Numbered from the stretch's first letter, positions 23,326 to 33,132 are shown. The stretch: 46,618 nt of DNA from Endomicrobium sp. (GCA_031272265.1 JAISUD010000025.1:1-46618); one strand, 5' to 3'. Numbers and translations: made by a program. Notes: a model not told the origin generated them from the sequence alone.

Positions 23326-26136
23326 ATGAATATAATAAAGATCCGCGGAGCGCGACAACATAATCTAAAAAATATAAATCTTGACATACCTAGAAATAAA
23401 CTTGTCGTTGTAACAGGACTATCCGGTTCCGGAAAATCTTCTCTTGCTTTTGACACAATTTATGCCGAAGGTCAAAGGCGGTATGTAGAGTCTTTGTCTT
23501 CTTACGCAAGACAGTTTTTAGAACTTGTAGAAAAACCTGATGTAGATATTATTGAGGGTTTATCCCCTTCAATTTCAATAGAGCAGAGAAATCCCTCGCA
23601 TAACCCGCGCTCCACGGTGGGAACGGTAACTGAAATCTATGATTATTTAAGACTTTTGTTTGCAAGAATAGGCGTTCCTCATTGTCCTAAATGCGGTAAG
23701 ATAGTCCAGCCTCAGTCTGCGCAGCAAATAATAGAAGAAATTATGAAAATGCCTTCTGAGACTATGATTAATGTTTTCTCGCCGCTTGTTAAGGGAAAGA
23801 CGGGTACTTATGGGGAGCTTTTTTCGCGTCTTGCAAGAAGTGGATATTCAAGGGTAAGAGTTGATAAAAATATATGTCTGCTTGACGAGAAAATAAAATT
23901 GGACAGATATAAAAAGCATTCAATAGATGTATTAATAGACAGGATAAAACTTGATAAAAATTTACGTTCAAGAATCGCGGATTCAGTTGAAACGGCTTTA
24001 AAAGAATCAAAAGGGACAGTGTCCGTTGCTGTAATAAAAAACGGAAATTCTATTTCCGAAACAGTTTACAGCGAACATTATGCCTGTACTGATTGTGGAA
24101 TAAATCTTTCTGAAATTGAGCCGAGGTTATTTTCTTTTAATTCGCCGTTTGGCGCGTGTCCTGAGTGCGGAGGATTGGGAAATAAAATAGAAGTTGATGA
24201 GAATTTGATAGTGCCTAATAAAAACCGCTCTGTAAAGCAGGGAGCGATTGTTGCATGGGCGGAACCTATAACAACGAAAACTAATAGGTGGAAAAACAGT
24301 TGGGGCGGATATTATTGGAAACTTTTAGCTGAAACAGCGAGAAAAAATAATATATCCTTAAATACTCCTTGGAAAGATCTCACGGTGAAACAGCAGGAAA
24401 TTTTTCTTTATGGACATGGTGATTTTGAGGGCGTTATAACAAATATGCAGCGCAGATATAAAGAAACAGTATCCGATTTTGTAAGAGAAGAAATTTATAA
24501 TAAGTATATGGGTAAAAAAGTTTGCCCATTATGCAAAGGGCGGAGACTTAAGAAAGAAGCTCTTTCAATTTTAATTAATGGAAAATCAATTTCAGATATT
24601 GTGAAAATGTCCATTGAAAAGTCGTTTAACTTTTTCAATAAGATCGAATTAAGCGATAAAGATAAGATTATTAGCAAAGCTGTTTTGAAGGAAATACGCG
24701 AAAGATTGCAGTTTTTGAATAATGTAGGACTGGAATATTTGGGCTTAGACAGAGAAAGCGGGACACTCTCAGGAGGAGAAGCGCAAAGAATACATTTGGC
24801 GACACAGATAGGTTCGGGGCTTACAGGGGTTTTGTATGTGCTTGACGAACCGTCCGTGGGTCTTCACCAGAAGGATAACGCTAGACTTTTAGAAACTCTA
24901 GTAAAACTTAGAGATTTAGGTAATTCTTTAATTGTTGTTGAACACGATGAAGATACGATGAGAGTGGCGGACCATATAATAGATTTAGGGCCAGGCGCCG
25001 GAGTGCACGGTGGACATATAGTAGCGGAAGGGAAAGTAAAAGAAGTAGTGAAGTTTAAAGACTCTTTGACAGGCAAGTATTTAAAAGGCGATTTACAAAT
25101 ACAAATTCCCAAAAAGAGAAAACAACCTGTGGATAGGTGGCTTGTAGTTGAAGGGGCAAGACAATTTAACTTAAAAAATATAAGCGTGCGTATTCCGCTC
25201 GGGCTTTTTGTGTGTATTACGGGGGTATCCGGCAGCGGCAAATCTACTTTGGTACACGAGATAATATATAAAAATCTTGCACATAAATTTTACGGGGCGA
25301 AAGAAGAGCCGGGAAAATTTGAGAATATGGAAGGGCTTGAAAATATAGACAAAGTTGTAATTGTAGATCAGTCACCTATAGGAAGAACTCCAAGGTCAAA
25401 TCCTGTAACTTATACGGGTGCTTTTTCAATAATAAGAGATTTATTTGCGCAGATTCCCGAGGCGAGAGCTAGAGGCTACCGGCCCGGAAGATTTTCCTTC
25501 AATGTAAAAGGAGGAAGATGTGAAAATTGTCAGGGGGACGGCACTTTAAAAATTGAAATGCAGTTTTTACCGGATGTTTACGTAAAATGTGATGTCTGCG
25601 GAAGAAAAAGATTTAATGAAGAGACTCTACAGATAAAATATAAGGGTAAAAATATTGACGAAGTTTTAAATATGACGGTTGAAGAAAGCGTAGAATTTTT
25701 TAAGAATATTCCCGCTCTTAAAAGAATTTTGTCAACGCTTAACGATGTCGGACTAGGCTATATAATGATAGGGCAGCAAGCTACTACACTTTCGGGTGGT
25801 GAAGCGCAGAGAGTGAAACTTGCTGGTGAACTTTCAAAAAGAGCTACAGGGAGGACAATATACGTTCTTGATGAGCCTACTACGGGTTTGCATTTTGCTG
25901 ACGTGGAAAGGCTTATTGATATACTGCATAGACTTTCAAATTCGGGAAACACGGTGCTTGTCATAGAGCATAATCTTGATGTTATTAAAACTGCCGATTG
26001 GCTTATTGACTTAGGTCCCGACGGCGGCGAGAGAGGTGGTAGAGTTGTCGCAGAGGGATCCCCGGAATGCGTAATGAAAGCGCCAAAGTCTTTTACAGGT
26101 TATTACTTAAAGAAATATATAGATCGAACCAGATAA
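23326..26136 (+). CDS. uvrA: Excinuclease ABC subunit A
   Basis: A 936-residue DNA damage sensor of nucleotide excision repair. It has two ABC ATPase modules: Walker A GLSGSGKSSLAFD near residue 33 and GVSGSGKSTLVHE in the second half; signatures LSGGEAQRIHLA and LSGGEAQRVKLA; and Walker B YVLDEPSVGLH and YVLDEPTTGLH. Zinc-knuckle CxxC pairs are seen at HCPKCGK, ACTDCG...CPECGG, VCPLCKGR and CENCQGDG...CDVCGR. ATG 23326 is preferred because AAGGA lies 5 bases upstream; a longer frame starts at 23296 without a site. An intrinsic terminator follows, so this appears to be a single-gene transcript. Confidence 0.98.
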   Translation: MNIIKIRGARQHNLKNINLDIPRNKLVVVTGLSGSGKSSLAFDTIYAEGQRRYVESLSSYARQFLELVEKPDVDIIEGLSPSISIEQRNPSHNPRSTVGTVTEIYDYLRLLFARIGVPHCPKCGKIVQPQSAQQIIEEIMKMPSETMINVFSPLVKGKTGTYGELFSRLARSGYSRVRVDKNICLLDEKIKLDRYKKHSIDVLIDRIKLDKNLRSRIADSVETALKESKGTVSVAVIKNGNSISETVYSEHYACTDCGINLSEIEPRLFSFNSPFGACPECGGLGNKIEVDENLIVPNKNRSVKQGAIVAWAEPITTKTNRWKNSWGGYYWKLLAETARKNNISLNTPWKDLTVKQQEIFLYGHGDFEGVITNMQRRYKETVSDFVREEIYNKYMGKKVCPLCKGRRLKKEALSILINGKSISDIVKMSIEKSFNFFNKIELSDKDKIISKAVLKEIRERLQFLNNVGLEYLGLDRESGTLSGGEAQRIHLATQIGSGLTGVLYVLDEPSVGLHQKDNARLLETLVKLRDLGNSLIVVEHDEDTMRVADHIIDLGPGAGVHGGHIVAEGKVKEVVKFKDSLTGKYLKGDLQIQIPKKRKQPVDRWLVVEGARQFNLKNISVRIPLGLFVCITGVSGSGKSTLVHEIIYKNLAHKFYGAKEEPGKFENMEGLENIDKVVIVDQSPIGRTPRSNPVTYTGAFSIIRDLFAQIPEARARGYRPGRFSFNVKGGRCENCQGDGTLKIEMQFLPDVYVKCDVCGRKRFNEETLQIKYKGKNIDEVLNMTVEESVEFFKNIPALKRILSTLNDVGLGYIMIGQQATTLSGGEAQRVKLAGELSKRATGRTIYVLDEPTTGLHFADVERLIDILHRLSNSGNTVLVIEHNLDVIKTADWLIDLGPDGGERGGRVVAEGSPECVMKAPKSFTGYYLKKYIDRTR

Positions 26137-26207
26137 GGCAATTGTGATTTTATGTATTATAAAGATATGAGTTAGAATACTTGTTGAATACGAACCTGCA
26201 GTGTATT

Positions 26208-26228
26208 CGCTAATTTTTAGCGTTTTTT
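26208..26228 (+). terminator. Intrinsic terminator after uvrA
   Basis: A CGCTAA/TTAGCG stem with a TTT loop is followed directly by six T (26223-26228), 72 bases after the uvrA stop. Confidence 0.65.
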
Positions 26229-26236
26229 CATAACGT

Positions 26237-26242
26237 TATAAT
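26237..26242 (+). promoter_or_regulatory. Candidate -10 box for the alkD operon
   Basis: A perfect TATAAT lies 9 bases after the uvrA terminator T run and upstream of the leader ORF and alkD. No good -35 is visible at 16-18 bases, where the terminator itself lies. Confidence 0.4.
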
Positions 26243-26266
26243 TGTAAAATTGGGGGAGGGGGTACG

Positions 26267-26329
26267 GTGAGTTTTGTTTTCGCCGCTATTTGTTGCGCTT
26301 TCTTAAATAGGCACGCGATTATAGTATGA
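26267..26329 (+). CDS. Possible 20-codon leader peptide coupled to alkD
   Basis: GTG 26267 lies 4 bases after a very purine-rich site (GGGGGAGGGGG, 26252-26262) and opens a 20-codon ORF of mainly hydrophobic residues with two adjacent cysteines (AAICC). Its TGA overlaps the alkD ATG as ATGA. alkD has no ribosome site of its own, so translation of this ORF could deliver ribosomes to it. It may simply be a chance ORF, but the strong site and exact overlap are suggestive. Confidence 0.4.
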   Translation: MSFVFAAICCAFLNRHAIIV

Positions 26330-27036
26330 AAAAGAACTTTAAACAAGAACTTTTAAGGGATTTAAGTAGATATAAAAACAAGAGTCTTGTAAAACGTAAC
26401 GCAAAATTTTTTCAAACTTATAAGGGCGGGTATGGTGAAGGGGATCTTTTTTGGGGAATTTGTGTTCCTCATCAGAGGATTGTAGCTGTAAAATATTGCA
26501 AAGACGCGGATTTGAAAGATACTGAGGATTTGTTGCGTCATAAAATTCACGAGATAAGGTTTGTCGCGCTGGTAATTTTAACTGAAATGTATAAAAAAGG
26601 CAATGACAATATAAAATTCAATATAATGCAAGTATATTTAAGGAATTTCAAATATATTAACAATTGGGATTTAGTTGACTTGTCGGCCCCACTAATTGCA
26701 GGAGACTATTGGTATAGGAATTCTTTGGAAGATTTTTGGGAATATGCAAAATCGGGAAACCTTTGGAAAGAAAGAACAGCGGTTATTTCAACGCTATATT
26801 TTGTGAAACGTGGAAGATTTGTGGAGACTTTGGAATTGTCAAAATTGTTTTTGTCACATAAGCACGATTTAATTCACAAAGCTTCAGGCTGGCTGCTTAG
26901 GGAAATAGGAAAAATAGATACAAAACCACTTATTTTGTTTTTAGACAGATATTCCAGCGTTATGCCTAGAACAATGTTAAGATACTCAATTGAAAAATTA
27001 TCTATAGAAAAAAGGAAATATTATTTGAAAAAATAA
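26326..27036 (+). CDS. alkD: DNA-3-alkyladenine glycosylase, AlkD-type HEAT repeat protein
   Basis: A 236-residue all-helical glycosylase that removes bulky or cationic alkylpurines without base flipping. Residues known to matter in Bacillus AlkD have equivalents here: Trp and Asp in NNWDLVDLSAP, Arg in KERTAVIS and Trp in KASGWLLREIGK. The repeats begin with the Phe/Tyr-rich segment FFQTYKGGYGEGD. The size matches the family. It starts inside the stop codon of a short leader ORF and is followed after 2 bases by the HD-domain gene, so the two are probably one operon separate from uvrA, but share a DNA repair neighbourhood with it. Confidence 0.9.
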   Translation: MKKNFKQELLRDLSRYKNKSLVKRNAKFFQTYKGGYGEGDLFWGICVPHQRIVAVKYCKDADLKDTEDLLRHKIHEIRFVALVILTEMYKKGNDNIKFNIMQVYLRNFKYINNWDLVDLSAPLIAGDYWYRNSLEDFWEYAKSGNLWKERTAVISTLYFVKRGRFVETLELSKLFLSHKHDLIHKASGWLLREIGKIDTKPLILFLDRYSSVMPRTMLRYSIEKLSIEKRKYYLKK

Positions 27037-27038
27037 CG

Positions 27039-28208
27039 ATGATAACGAAAGATTTGATTTTAAGGATTTTTTCGGCTGCAAATATTTTAAGATGGAACGA
27101 TCATGTTCGTCCGTCTAGTTTTTATGAGCTTGATAAGCAAGCTCATAAAATGGTAATCGCTTATATCATCGCGAAATTTGAACGGAAATCGGTGGACTGG
27201 ATAAAGCTTATTGAAGGCGGGATTTTTGAATTTTTCCAAAGAGTAATGCTTACGGACTTAAGACCGGAAATTTTCCACGAGATAATGTCAAAAAAAGAGA
27301 AGGAATTAAACGAGTGGGTCATAAGGAATTTAAATAAGGATTTATCAGCTTTAAAAGAAGACTTCGGCGAGAGATTTTCTAAATACTTTTTGGAATCAGG
27401 TTATGCTGTGCGTGAAAAGAGGATTTTAAAAGCGGCTCACTGTTTATCAACAAAATGGGAGTTTGATATAATTTATCCTTGGAATTCAATGATTTACGGT
27501 ATAGGGAAAACTAAACAGAAAGTGGAGGATAGCATTGTTGTTTTTCACGATTTGGCAGGCGTAAGAGAATTAATTATAAATAAAAAGTATTATGGATTTT
27601 TAGATTTATGCGGACAGCTGCGGTTTCAACAAAGATGGTCCCATACTTTTAGAGTGCCTAAGACAAGTGTGTTAGGTCATATGCTTACTGTTGCAATATT
27701 TGCGTACATATTGTCGCTGGAAATGAAAATTTTAGACAAAAGAAGATATAATAATTTTTATTCTTCATTATTCCATGATCTTCCTGAGATTTTAACCAAA
27801 GATATTGTTAAACCTGTAAAGAGTTCAATATCCGGTCTTGAGAGTATAATAAAAGATTATGAAAAGGAGCAGATAAATGACAAAATACTGCCTTTGATTC
27901 CACCAGATTGGCATTTGGAAATGCAATATTTTGTGGAAGACGAATTTTCGGATAGAATTGTTGAAAACGGCAAGATGAGAAAGATTGAAAACGCGGAGGA
28001 TTTTGGCGACGACAAATATAATACTATTGACGGGAGCTTGATTGAAATATGCGATAAACTATGTGCTTATATTGAAGTTTCAATAGCATTGGAATATGGA
28101 ATAAAATCGCCAACTCTAACTAGATCAAAAGAAGCTCTTTACGATGAATATTCTAATATTAAAAAAAATAATTTAGACTTTAAACGACTATTCAACTATT
28201 TTCGCTAA
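27039..28208 (+). CDS. HD-domain metal-dependent phosphohydrolase
   Basis: A 389-residue protein with an HD-superfamily core. The metal ligands are His in SVLGHMLTVAIFAYIL (about residue 211), His-Asp in SLFHDLPEIL (about 245) and a later Asp in EICDKLCAYIEVS. The pattern resembles YfbR/HDDC2-like nucleotidases. The N-terminal 180 residues include another HD-like region starting LDKQAHKMVIAYII. The substrate is unknown; nucleotide or cyclic nucleotide phosphates are the family's usual targets. ATG 27039 lies 2 bases after the alkD stop and lacks its own ribosome site, so coupling to alkD is likely. Confidence 0.8.
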   Translation: MITKDLILRIFSAANILRWNDHVRPSSFYELDKQAHKMVIAYIIAKFERKSVDWIKLIEGGIFEFFQRVMLTDLRPEIFHEIMSKKEKELNEWVIRNLNKDLSALKEDFGERFSKYFLESGYAVREKRILKAAHCLSTKWEFDIIYPWNSMIYGIGKTKQKVEDSIVVFHDLAGVRELIINKKYYGFLDLCGQLRFQQRWSHTFRVPKTSVLGHMLTVAIFAYILSLEMKILDKRRYNNFYSSLFHDLPEILTKDIVKPVKSSISGLESIIKDYEKEQINDKILPLIPPDWHLEMQYFVEDEFSDRIVENGKMRKIENAEDFGDDKYNTIDGSLIEICDKLCAYIEVSIALEYGIKSPTLTRSKEALYDEYSNIKKNNLDFKRLFNYFR

Positions 28209-28340
28209 CAAGGATTTTATAGGAATTATAACACTGCCTAAAAAGTTATTTTTTAATGCTATGCTTTTCCTAGTCAAGCATTTTTTGTGATTTTTATTGT
28301 AATTAGATTATTTAAGAAAGAAATATTTTCAATTCTTGAA

Positions 28341-28426
28341 TGCTGAGGAGGGGATTTGAACCCCTACCACCCTTATTAGGGGACAGGCTTCTGAAACCTG
28401 CGTGTCTGCCGTTCCACCACCTCAGC
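28341..28426 (-). tRNA. tRNA-Leu (CAG)
   Basis: An 86-base class II tRNA gene on the minus strand. It has acceptor GCTGAGG/CCTCAGC with discriminator A, anticodon loop TTCAGAA (CAG), a long variable arm (CCCCTAATAAGGG region) and T arm GTAGGGG TTCAAAT CCCCT. A TATAAT is present on the minus strand at 28443-28438, 12 bases upstream of the tRNA. CCA is not encoded. Confidence 0.95.
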
Positions 28427-28586
28427 TTTATATGTAAATTATATTAAATAAGAAAGAATTTATCTATTGCGCGGATATTTACAATGCCGCAGGGCGATTA
28501 AAATATTTTATAGCTTAGGCAAAAAACGTTTCTTTATTTTTGTTATCGTGTGTTATAAAATTTGTAATCATGTTAAAGGTGTTGGC

Positions 28587-29369
28587 ATGAACGACTTTAT
28601 TGAATTGAAAAAAGTTTCTGTTATACGCAGTGGTAGAAAGATTTTGGACAATATTAATCTTGAAATAAATTCTGATGAAAATGTTGTTATAATAGGCCCG
28701 AACGGGTCTGGAAAATCCGTTTTCATAAAACTTTTGACAGGGAAATTTTATCCGTCTTATACCGGCGACGATACGGTTTGTAGATTGTTTGGACGCAAAC
28801 GGTGGAATATACACGATTTGCGTAGCACGCTTGGAATAGTAACGAACGAACTGCAATATGATTTTCACAACGAGATAACAGGCTTTGAGGCTGTCTTATC
28901 CGGGTTTTTTTCCAGCATTGGCATATTCAAGCATAGGATTACAAAAGAAATGGCTGAAAAAGCTGCGGATATTATTGAGTTTTTAGAAGTATCTCATTTA
29001 AAAGATAGGAAACTTGAGACTATGTCATCCGGTGAAGCGAGAAGATTTTTAATTGCAAGGTCTCTTGTAAATAATCCAAAAGTTTTAATTTTAGACGAAC
29101 CGTCAAATAGTTTAGATATAGCGTCGTCTTTGAAACTTTATAATACAATGAGAAAAATTTCGTCTTGCGGAACAAAGATAATACTTGTGACTCATTTGGT
29201 TTCTGATGTTATCCCGGAGATAAACAGATTTATACTTTTTAAAGACGGAAAAATATTTGCCGATGGCGTGCGCGCTGAAGTTTTTAATAGTGATAAACTC
29301 TCTTCTCTTTTTGGATTGGAAGTAAAACTATATGGAGATAACGGTTTGTACGACATTAAAGTAATATAA
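28587..29369 (+). CDS. ABC-type ATPase without a membrane partner
   Basis: A 260-residue ABC nucleotide-binding protein. It has Walker A GPNGSGKSVFIKL, the signature MSSGEARRFLIAR, Walker B VLILDEPSNSLD and the H-loop THLVSD. The Q-loop region contains a distinctive insertion typical of the YlmA/ModF-like branch (YDFHNEITGFEAVLSGFF). The start ATG 28587 follows AAAGGTG by 6 bases; the frame is open upstream to 28467 but without a site. No permease gene is adjacent, so it may serve a distant transporter or a non-transport role. It is flanked by tRNA-Leu (opposite strand) and mprF. Confidence 0.88.
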   Translation: MNDFIELKKVSVIRSGRKILDNINLEINSDENVVIIGPNGSGKSVFIKLLTGKFYPSYTGDDTVCRLFGRKRWNIHDLRSTLGIVTNELQYDFHNEITGFEAVLSGFFSSIGIFKHRITKEMAEKAADIIEFLEVSHLKDRKLETMSSGEARRFLIARSLVNNPKVLILDEPSNSLDIASSLKLYNTMRKISSCGTKIILVTHLVSDVIPEINRFILFKDGKIFADGVRAEVFNSDKLSSLFGLEVKLYGDNGLYDIKVI

Positions 29370-29589
29370 GATAAAAGTTTTTCAGATTTTTAACGTCAAC
29401 GAGTATAAAGAATGTCCTGCCGATAGTATGTTTTACTAAAACTCTGTTATTTCATAAAGCTTTTTTGTGTTTAATGTTTGGGAAAATATTATTATACTAT
29501 AGAATATTTTTTAAGGGGCATTAGAGAAACGAAGTCGCCTTTTGATAAATAATGTTTAATCGTAGTTGTCAAGGAAAGGACTATATACT
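29370..29589 (+). promoter_or_regulatory. Intergenic region with candidate promoter of the mprF-glmS string
   Basis: TATACT (29493-29498) with TTTAAT 17 bases earlier (29470-29475) is the best promoter candidate ahead of mprF; the -35 is weak. A strong AAGGAAAGGA ribosome site (29571-29580) follows. No gene is seen in the remainder. Confidence 0.4.
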
Positions 29590-32142
29590 ATGAAAAAACT
29601 CTTAAAATACATTTTTTTTATATTTTTAAGTTCTTTATTTTTTATAATTTTAATTCCATTTCTTTGCAATCAATTTAAAAATTTAAGTTATACTGGAATT
29701 ATAAATGCATTAAAGTCTATTTCCTTATTTAGAGTTATAATAGCTTCGTTTTTAGCCATATTGTATTATCTGATTTTGGGCGGATACGATATAATAGCAT
29801 TTAAGTATATAAATCCAAAAAATTCGCCAAATTCTAAATATATTTTACTTACATCTTTTATAAGTAACATTTTTGGAAATAATATCGGGTACTCAATGCT
29901 TCTTGGCGGTTCATTGCGTTACAGGCTTTACTCGTTCTGCAATGTTTCAATTGCTAATATCACAAAAGTTCTTTTTTTTTCTTCTATAACAATTTGGTTC
30001 GGGCTTTTAGCAATTGAGGGATTTATCTTTCTTGCTTACCCTTTCTTTCTAAAAGAGACTATTGACTTTAAATTTAAAATGATAGGTTTGTTTTCTATTA
30101 TTATTTTAGTTTTATATAGCTTATTGCACTCAAAAACTATAAAAGTGCTCAAATGGACTATAACTTTCCCAAATATTAAAATTATTACTTTGCAAATTTT
30201 ACTTTCCGTATCCGATTGGTTTATTGCCTCGTTTATTTTTTACCTTTTTATGCCGATAGGAGAAATATTGTATTTTGTCACGCTTAAAGATTTTCTTATG
30301 TCGCAGTTTATTGGAATTGTAAGTCAAGCACCTGGTGGAATAGGGTTTTTTGAAGCTTTTTTCACGGCGCTAGTTGGCAGATCTTTAAATGAGTTGGAGA
30401 TTATAAGCAGGGTTCTGATCTACAGAATAATATTCTATTTTTTCCCGCTTTTGATAGCATTTGTTCTGTATGGTTCTTTTGAGATTAAGATGTTCAAAAG
30501 AAATTTCAAAAAAACAACAAGAATTTTCGGGAAAACTATTTCTTCGTTTATGATCCAAATTATTGCGCTTTCCTCGTTTTTTATTAGTATGATTGCAATG
30601 TTTTTTACATGGGTGTCTTTCAATGCGGCTCGATTGGAGTTTATAACGAGTATTCTTCCAATGTGGATTGCAGATTTATTACATTTTTTATTGAGCATAG
30701 CAGCTTTAGGATTGCTTTTTATTTCAAGGGCTTTGCAGCTTAGAATCACGAACGCGTGGAGTGCCGCGTGTATTTTGGTAAGTTTTGCGATTGTTCTTAT
30801 GCTTGTTATCGGAGAATCGTATTTTGTTCTTTTACTCTTTACGGTATTGCTGATTACTCTTTTGGCTTCAAAAAAGTATTTTTACAGAGATACTTCAATA
30901 TTAAATATGACTTTTAGCGGGCTATGGTTTAGTGCTGTTGTCGGAGTTTTTATTTTATTAGCGTGCTTGGGGTTCTTTGTAAATAGAGAGGATATTTCTT
31001 CTTGGATGCATTTAAATGTATCGTTTAAAAATATGTTAAACAGCACTACTGATGCCGCGAGATTTTTAAGATTAACTATCGGTATGGGAATTATAATCTT
31101 TATAGTTGCTTTAGAACAAATATTAAGAAACTTATTTAGGAATCCTGTTTCGTTTACTAAGGACGACATAAAAAGCATAATTGATTTTTCGGATTATACG
31201 TATTCATTTAGTGCACTTGCCTGCGATAAAACTTACGTTGTCAACGATAAAAAGGATGCGTTCATTATGTATGCAAAATTAAAAGGTAGTTGGATTGTTC
31301 TGGGTGATCCAGTTGGCAAATGTGGCAATGGAAATAAAAACGAACTTTTATGGAAATTTAAAGAAATGGCAGACGCTAGCTCGGCAAAACTCGCTTTTAT
31401 AGACGTAAGTTGTCAATATCTGCATATATATAACGATATAGGACTAAATACTTTTAAAATAGGACAGGAAGCAAAAATTATTTTAAGAGATTTTAATAAA
31501 GAGACAGAGTGTTTTAAATATTTTTGTCATGTAGAAAAGGAGATTGAAAATACGGGGTTTAAGTATAAAATGTTGGGAGCCGAGCATTTTACACTATATA
31601 AGGATATATTTTCTCAGATAGATAGGGAGTGGGGAAAAAATATAAATTATGTTGAGAGAAATTTCATACCGGGGAAATATGATGATTCTTATATGAAAGA
31701 CATGAATTTTGCAGTGCTTGAAAAACACGGCAAAATTCATGCTTTTTCCATTATTGCAAAAACTAAAAATAAACATGAAGTATCTTCGGGAATTATAAGA
31801 TATATGAAATGCGATAAAAATATTTTTGATTATATGATATCTAAGAATATTTTATGGGCAAAAGAAAACGGATATGAACTGTTTGATCTAGGGCTTGCTT
31901 ATTTCCCGTCAATAGACAAAGGAAACAAAGTGGTAAAGTATTTTGCGAAAATGTTTATGTTTGCAGAACATTTCAATTATAATCTTTTGGCTTTAAGGGA
32001 ATTTAAGAACAGATTTTGTCCAATATGGCGTGATAAATATGCTGCTATTTATCCGACTAACCACATTCCTGTGTTTGTTAGAAGTTTAGCAAAATTAGTT
32101 TCTCCAACTATAAAATTGTCGCGGAAAGACGTTTCTTTATAA
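29590..32142 (+). CDS. mprF: Phosphatidylglycerol lysyltransferase/flippase MprF
   Basis: An 850-residue membrane protein with the bifunctional MprF plan. About fourteen hydrophobic helices fill residues 1-530, including the flippase-domain motif APGGIGFFEAFF. A soluble C-terminal domain of two GNAT-like folds (residues about 540-850) contains WIVLGDPVGK, ISKNILWAKENGYELFDLGLAYFPS and VVKYFAKMF. It attaches an amino acid (commonly Lys or Ala from aminoacyl-tRNA) to phosphatidylglycerol and moves it to the outer leaflet, lowering the negative surface charge. The length matches the family. Start ATG 29590 has AAGGAAAGGA 9 bases before it; a TTG at 29566 is open but inside that region. It heads the long operon, with tilS 15 bases on. 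Confidence 0.92.
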   Translation: MKKLLKYIFFIFLSSLFFIILIPFLCNQFKNLSYTGIINALKSISLFRVIIASFLAILYYLILGGYDIIAFKYINPKNSPNSKYILLTSFISNIFGNNIGYSMLLGGSLRYRLYSFCNVSIANITKVLFFSSITIWFGLLAIEGFIFLAYPFFLKETIDFKFKMIGLFSIIILVLYSLLHSKTIKVLKWTITFPNIKIITLQILLSVSDWFIASFIFYLFMPIGEILYFVTLKDFLMSQFIGIVSQAPGGIGFFEAFFTALVGRSLNELEIISRVLIYRIIFYFFPLLIAFVLYGSFEIKMFKRNFKKTTRIFGKTISSFMIQIIALSSFFISMIAMFFTWVSFNAARLEFITSILPMWIADLLHFLLSIAALGLLFISRALQLRITNAWSAACILVSFAIVLMLVIGESYFVLLLFTVLLITLLASKKYFYRDTSILNMTFSGLWFSAVVGVFILLACLGFFVNREDISSWMHLNVSFKNMLNSTTDAARFLRLTIGMGIIIFIVALEQILRNLFRNPVSFTKDDIKSIIDFSDYTYSFSALACDKTYVVNDKKDAFIMYAKLKGSWIVLGDPVGKCGNGNKNELLWKFKEMADASSAKLAFIDVSCQYLHIYNDIGLNTFKIGQEAKIILRDFNKETECFKYFCHVEKEIENTGFKYKMLGAEHFTLYKDIFSQIDREWGKNINYVERNFIPGKYDDSYMKDMNFAVLEKHGKIHAFSIIAKTKNKHEVSSGIIRYMKCDKNIFDYMISKNILWAKENGYELFDLGLAYFPSIDKGNKVVKYFAKMFMFAEHFNYNLLALREFKNRFCPIWRDKYAAIYPTNHIPVFVRSLAKLVSPTIKLSRKDVSL

Positions 32143-32157
32143 TAGGGTTTTTAAAAT

Positions 32158-33132
32158 ATGAAAGCTTGGGACATTTTTTATAAAAACGTTTGTCAAAACG
32201 ATTTTGTCGGAGCAAGAGATAAAATTGTTTTGTCAGTCTCTGGTGGAATAGATTCTGTCTGCATGCTACATATGTTTTGGCGTCTTGCGAAGAAAATAAA
32301 TATTAATTTCTTGGTAGTGAATTTTGATCATAATTTAAGAGAAGAGTCTTTGAAAGAAGCAAATGTCGTAAAAAATTTGTCGGCCAAATTTGGAATTGAA
32401 TGCGTTCTTGAGAAAATCAGCGTAAAGGAATATTCAAGATCCCACTCTGTTTCAGTTGAAACGGCAGGGAGAGAATTAAGATATTTAACTCTTGAAAAAA
32501 TTGCAACTAAATACAATTGCAACAAGATTGCCATCGCGCATAACGCAAATGATAATGCCGAAACCGTAATCATGTGGCTTTTAAGAGGAACTGGGAATTT
32601 TGCCGGAATACCTCAAAAAAGAGAAGTAAACAAGAAAATTGTCATAATACGACCCTTACTGCCGATTAAAAGAAAGTTGATAGAAGAGTACGTTAAAAGC
32701 CATAATCTTCAATTCTGTGTTGATAAATCTAACTTTTCAGATATTTACACAAGAAACAAAATACGATTTTCCCTTATGCCTATTTTTGAAAAAATAAACC
32801 CTATGTTTGTAGAACATATTTTTGATTTAAGCTGCATACAGAATAGAGAAAACGCGTATTTGGAAGAAATTTCGATTAATTTATTGAAAAAATGTGTAAA
32901 AACAAAGAGAAATCAAATTTTGCTTGATTTGACGATGTTTTTACGATATAATAAAGTTATGCAATTTAGAATTTTAAAAAATATATTACCGCAAAATAAA
33001 TATAGTTCACATATTAATTTCATAATGCATAAAATTTTATCGTCAGATAAATCTATTTATAAGTTGTCTTCCGATTGGGTTTTTAAGATGAAATCAGATA
33101 AAGCCTGTTTTGTTAAAAAGAGAAAATTGTGA
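32158..33132 (+). CDS. tilS: tRNA(Ile)-lysidine synthase
   Basis: A 324-residue ATP-dependent enzyme that converts C34 of tRNA-Ile(CAU) to lysidine, preventing its reading as Met. It has the PP-loop SVSGGIDSVCMLHMF (about residue 24), then NFDHNLREES, HNANDNAETVIMWLLRGTG and the segment DKSNFSDIYTRNKIRFSLMP. The C-terminal domain is short compared with E. coli (about 430 residues) but similar to minimal TilS forms. It sits in the common TilS-Hpt-FtsH order seen in many bacteria; hpt follows after 16 bases. Confidence 0.96.
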   Translation: MKAWDIFYKNVCQNDFVGARDKIVLSVSGGIDSVCMLHMFWRLAKKININFLVVNFDHNLREESLKEANVVKNLSAKFGIECVLEKISVKEYSRSHSVSVETAGRELRYLTLEKIATKYNCNKIAIAHNANDNAETVIMWLLRGTGNFAGIPQKREVNKKIVIIRPLLPIKRKLIEEYVKSHNLQFCVDKSNFSDIYTRNKIRFSLMPIFEKINPMFVEHIFDLSCIQNRENAYLEEISINLLKKCVKTKRNQILLDLTMFLRYNKVMQFRILKNILPQNKYSSHINFIMHKILSSDKSIYKLSSDWVFKMKSDKACFVKKRKL

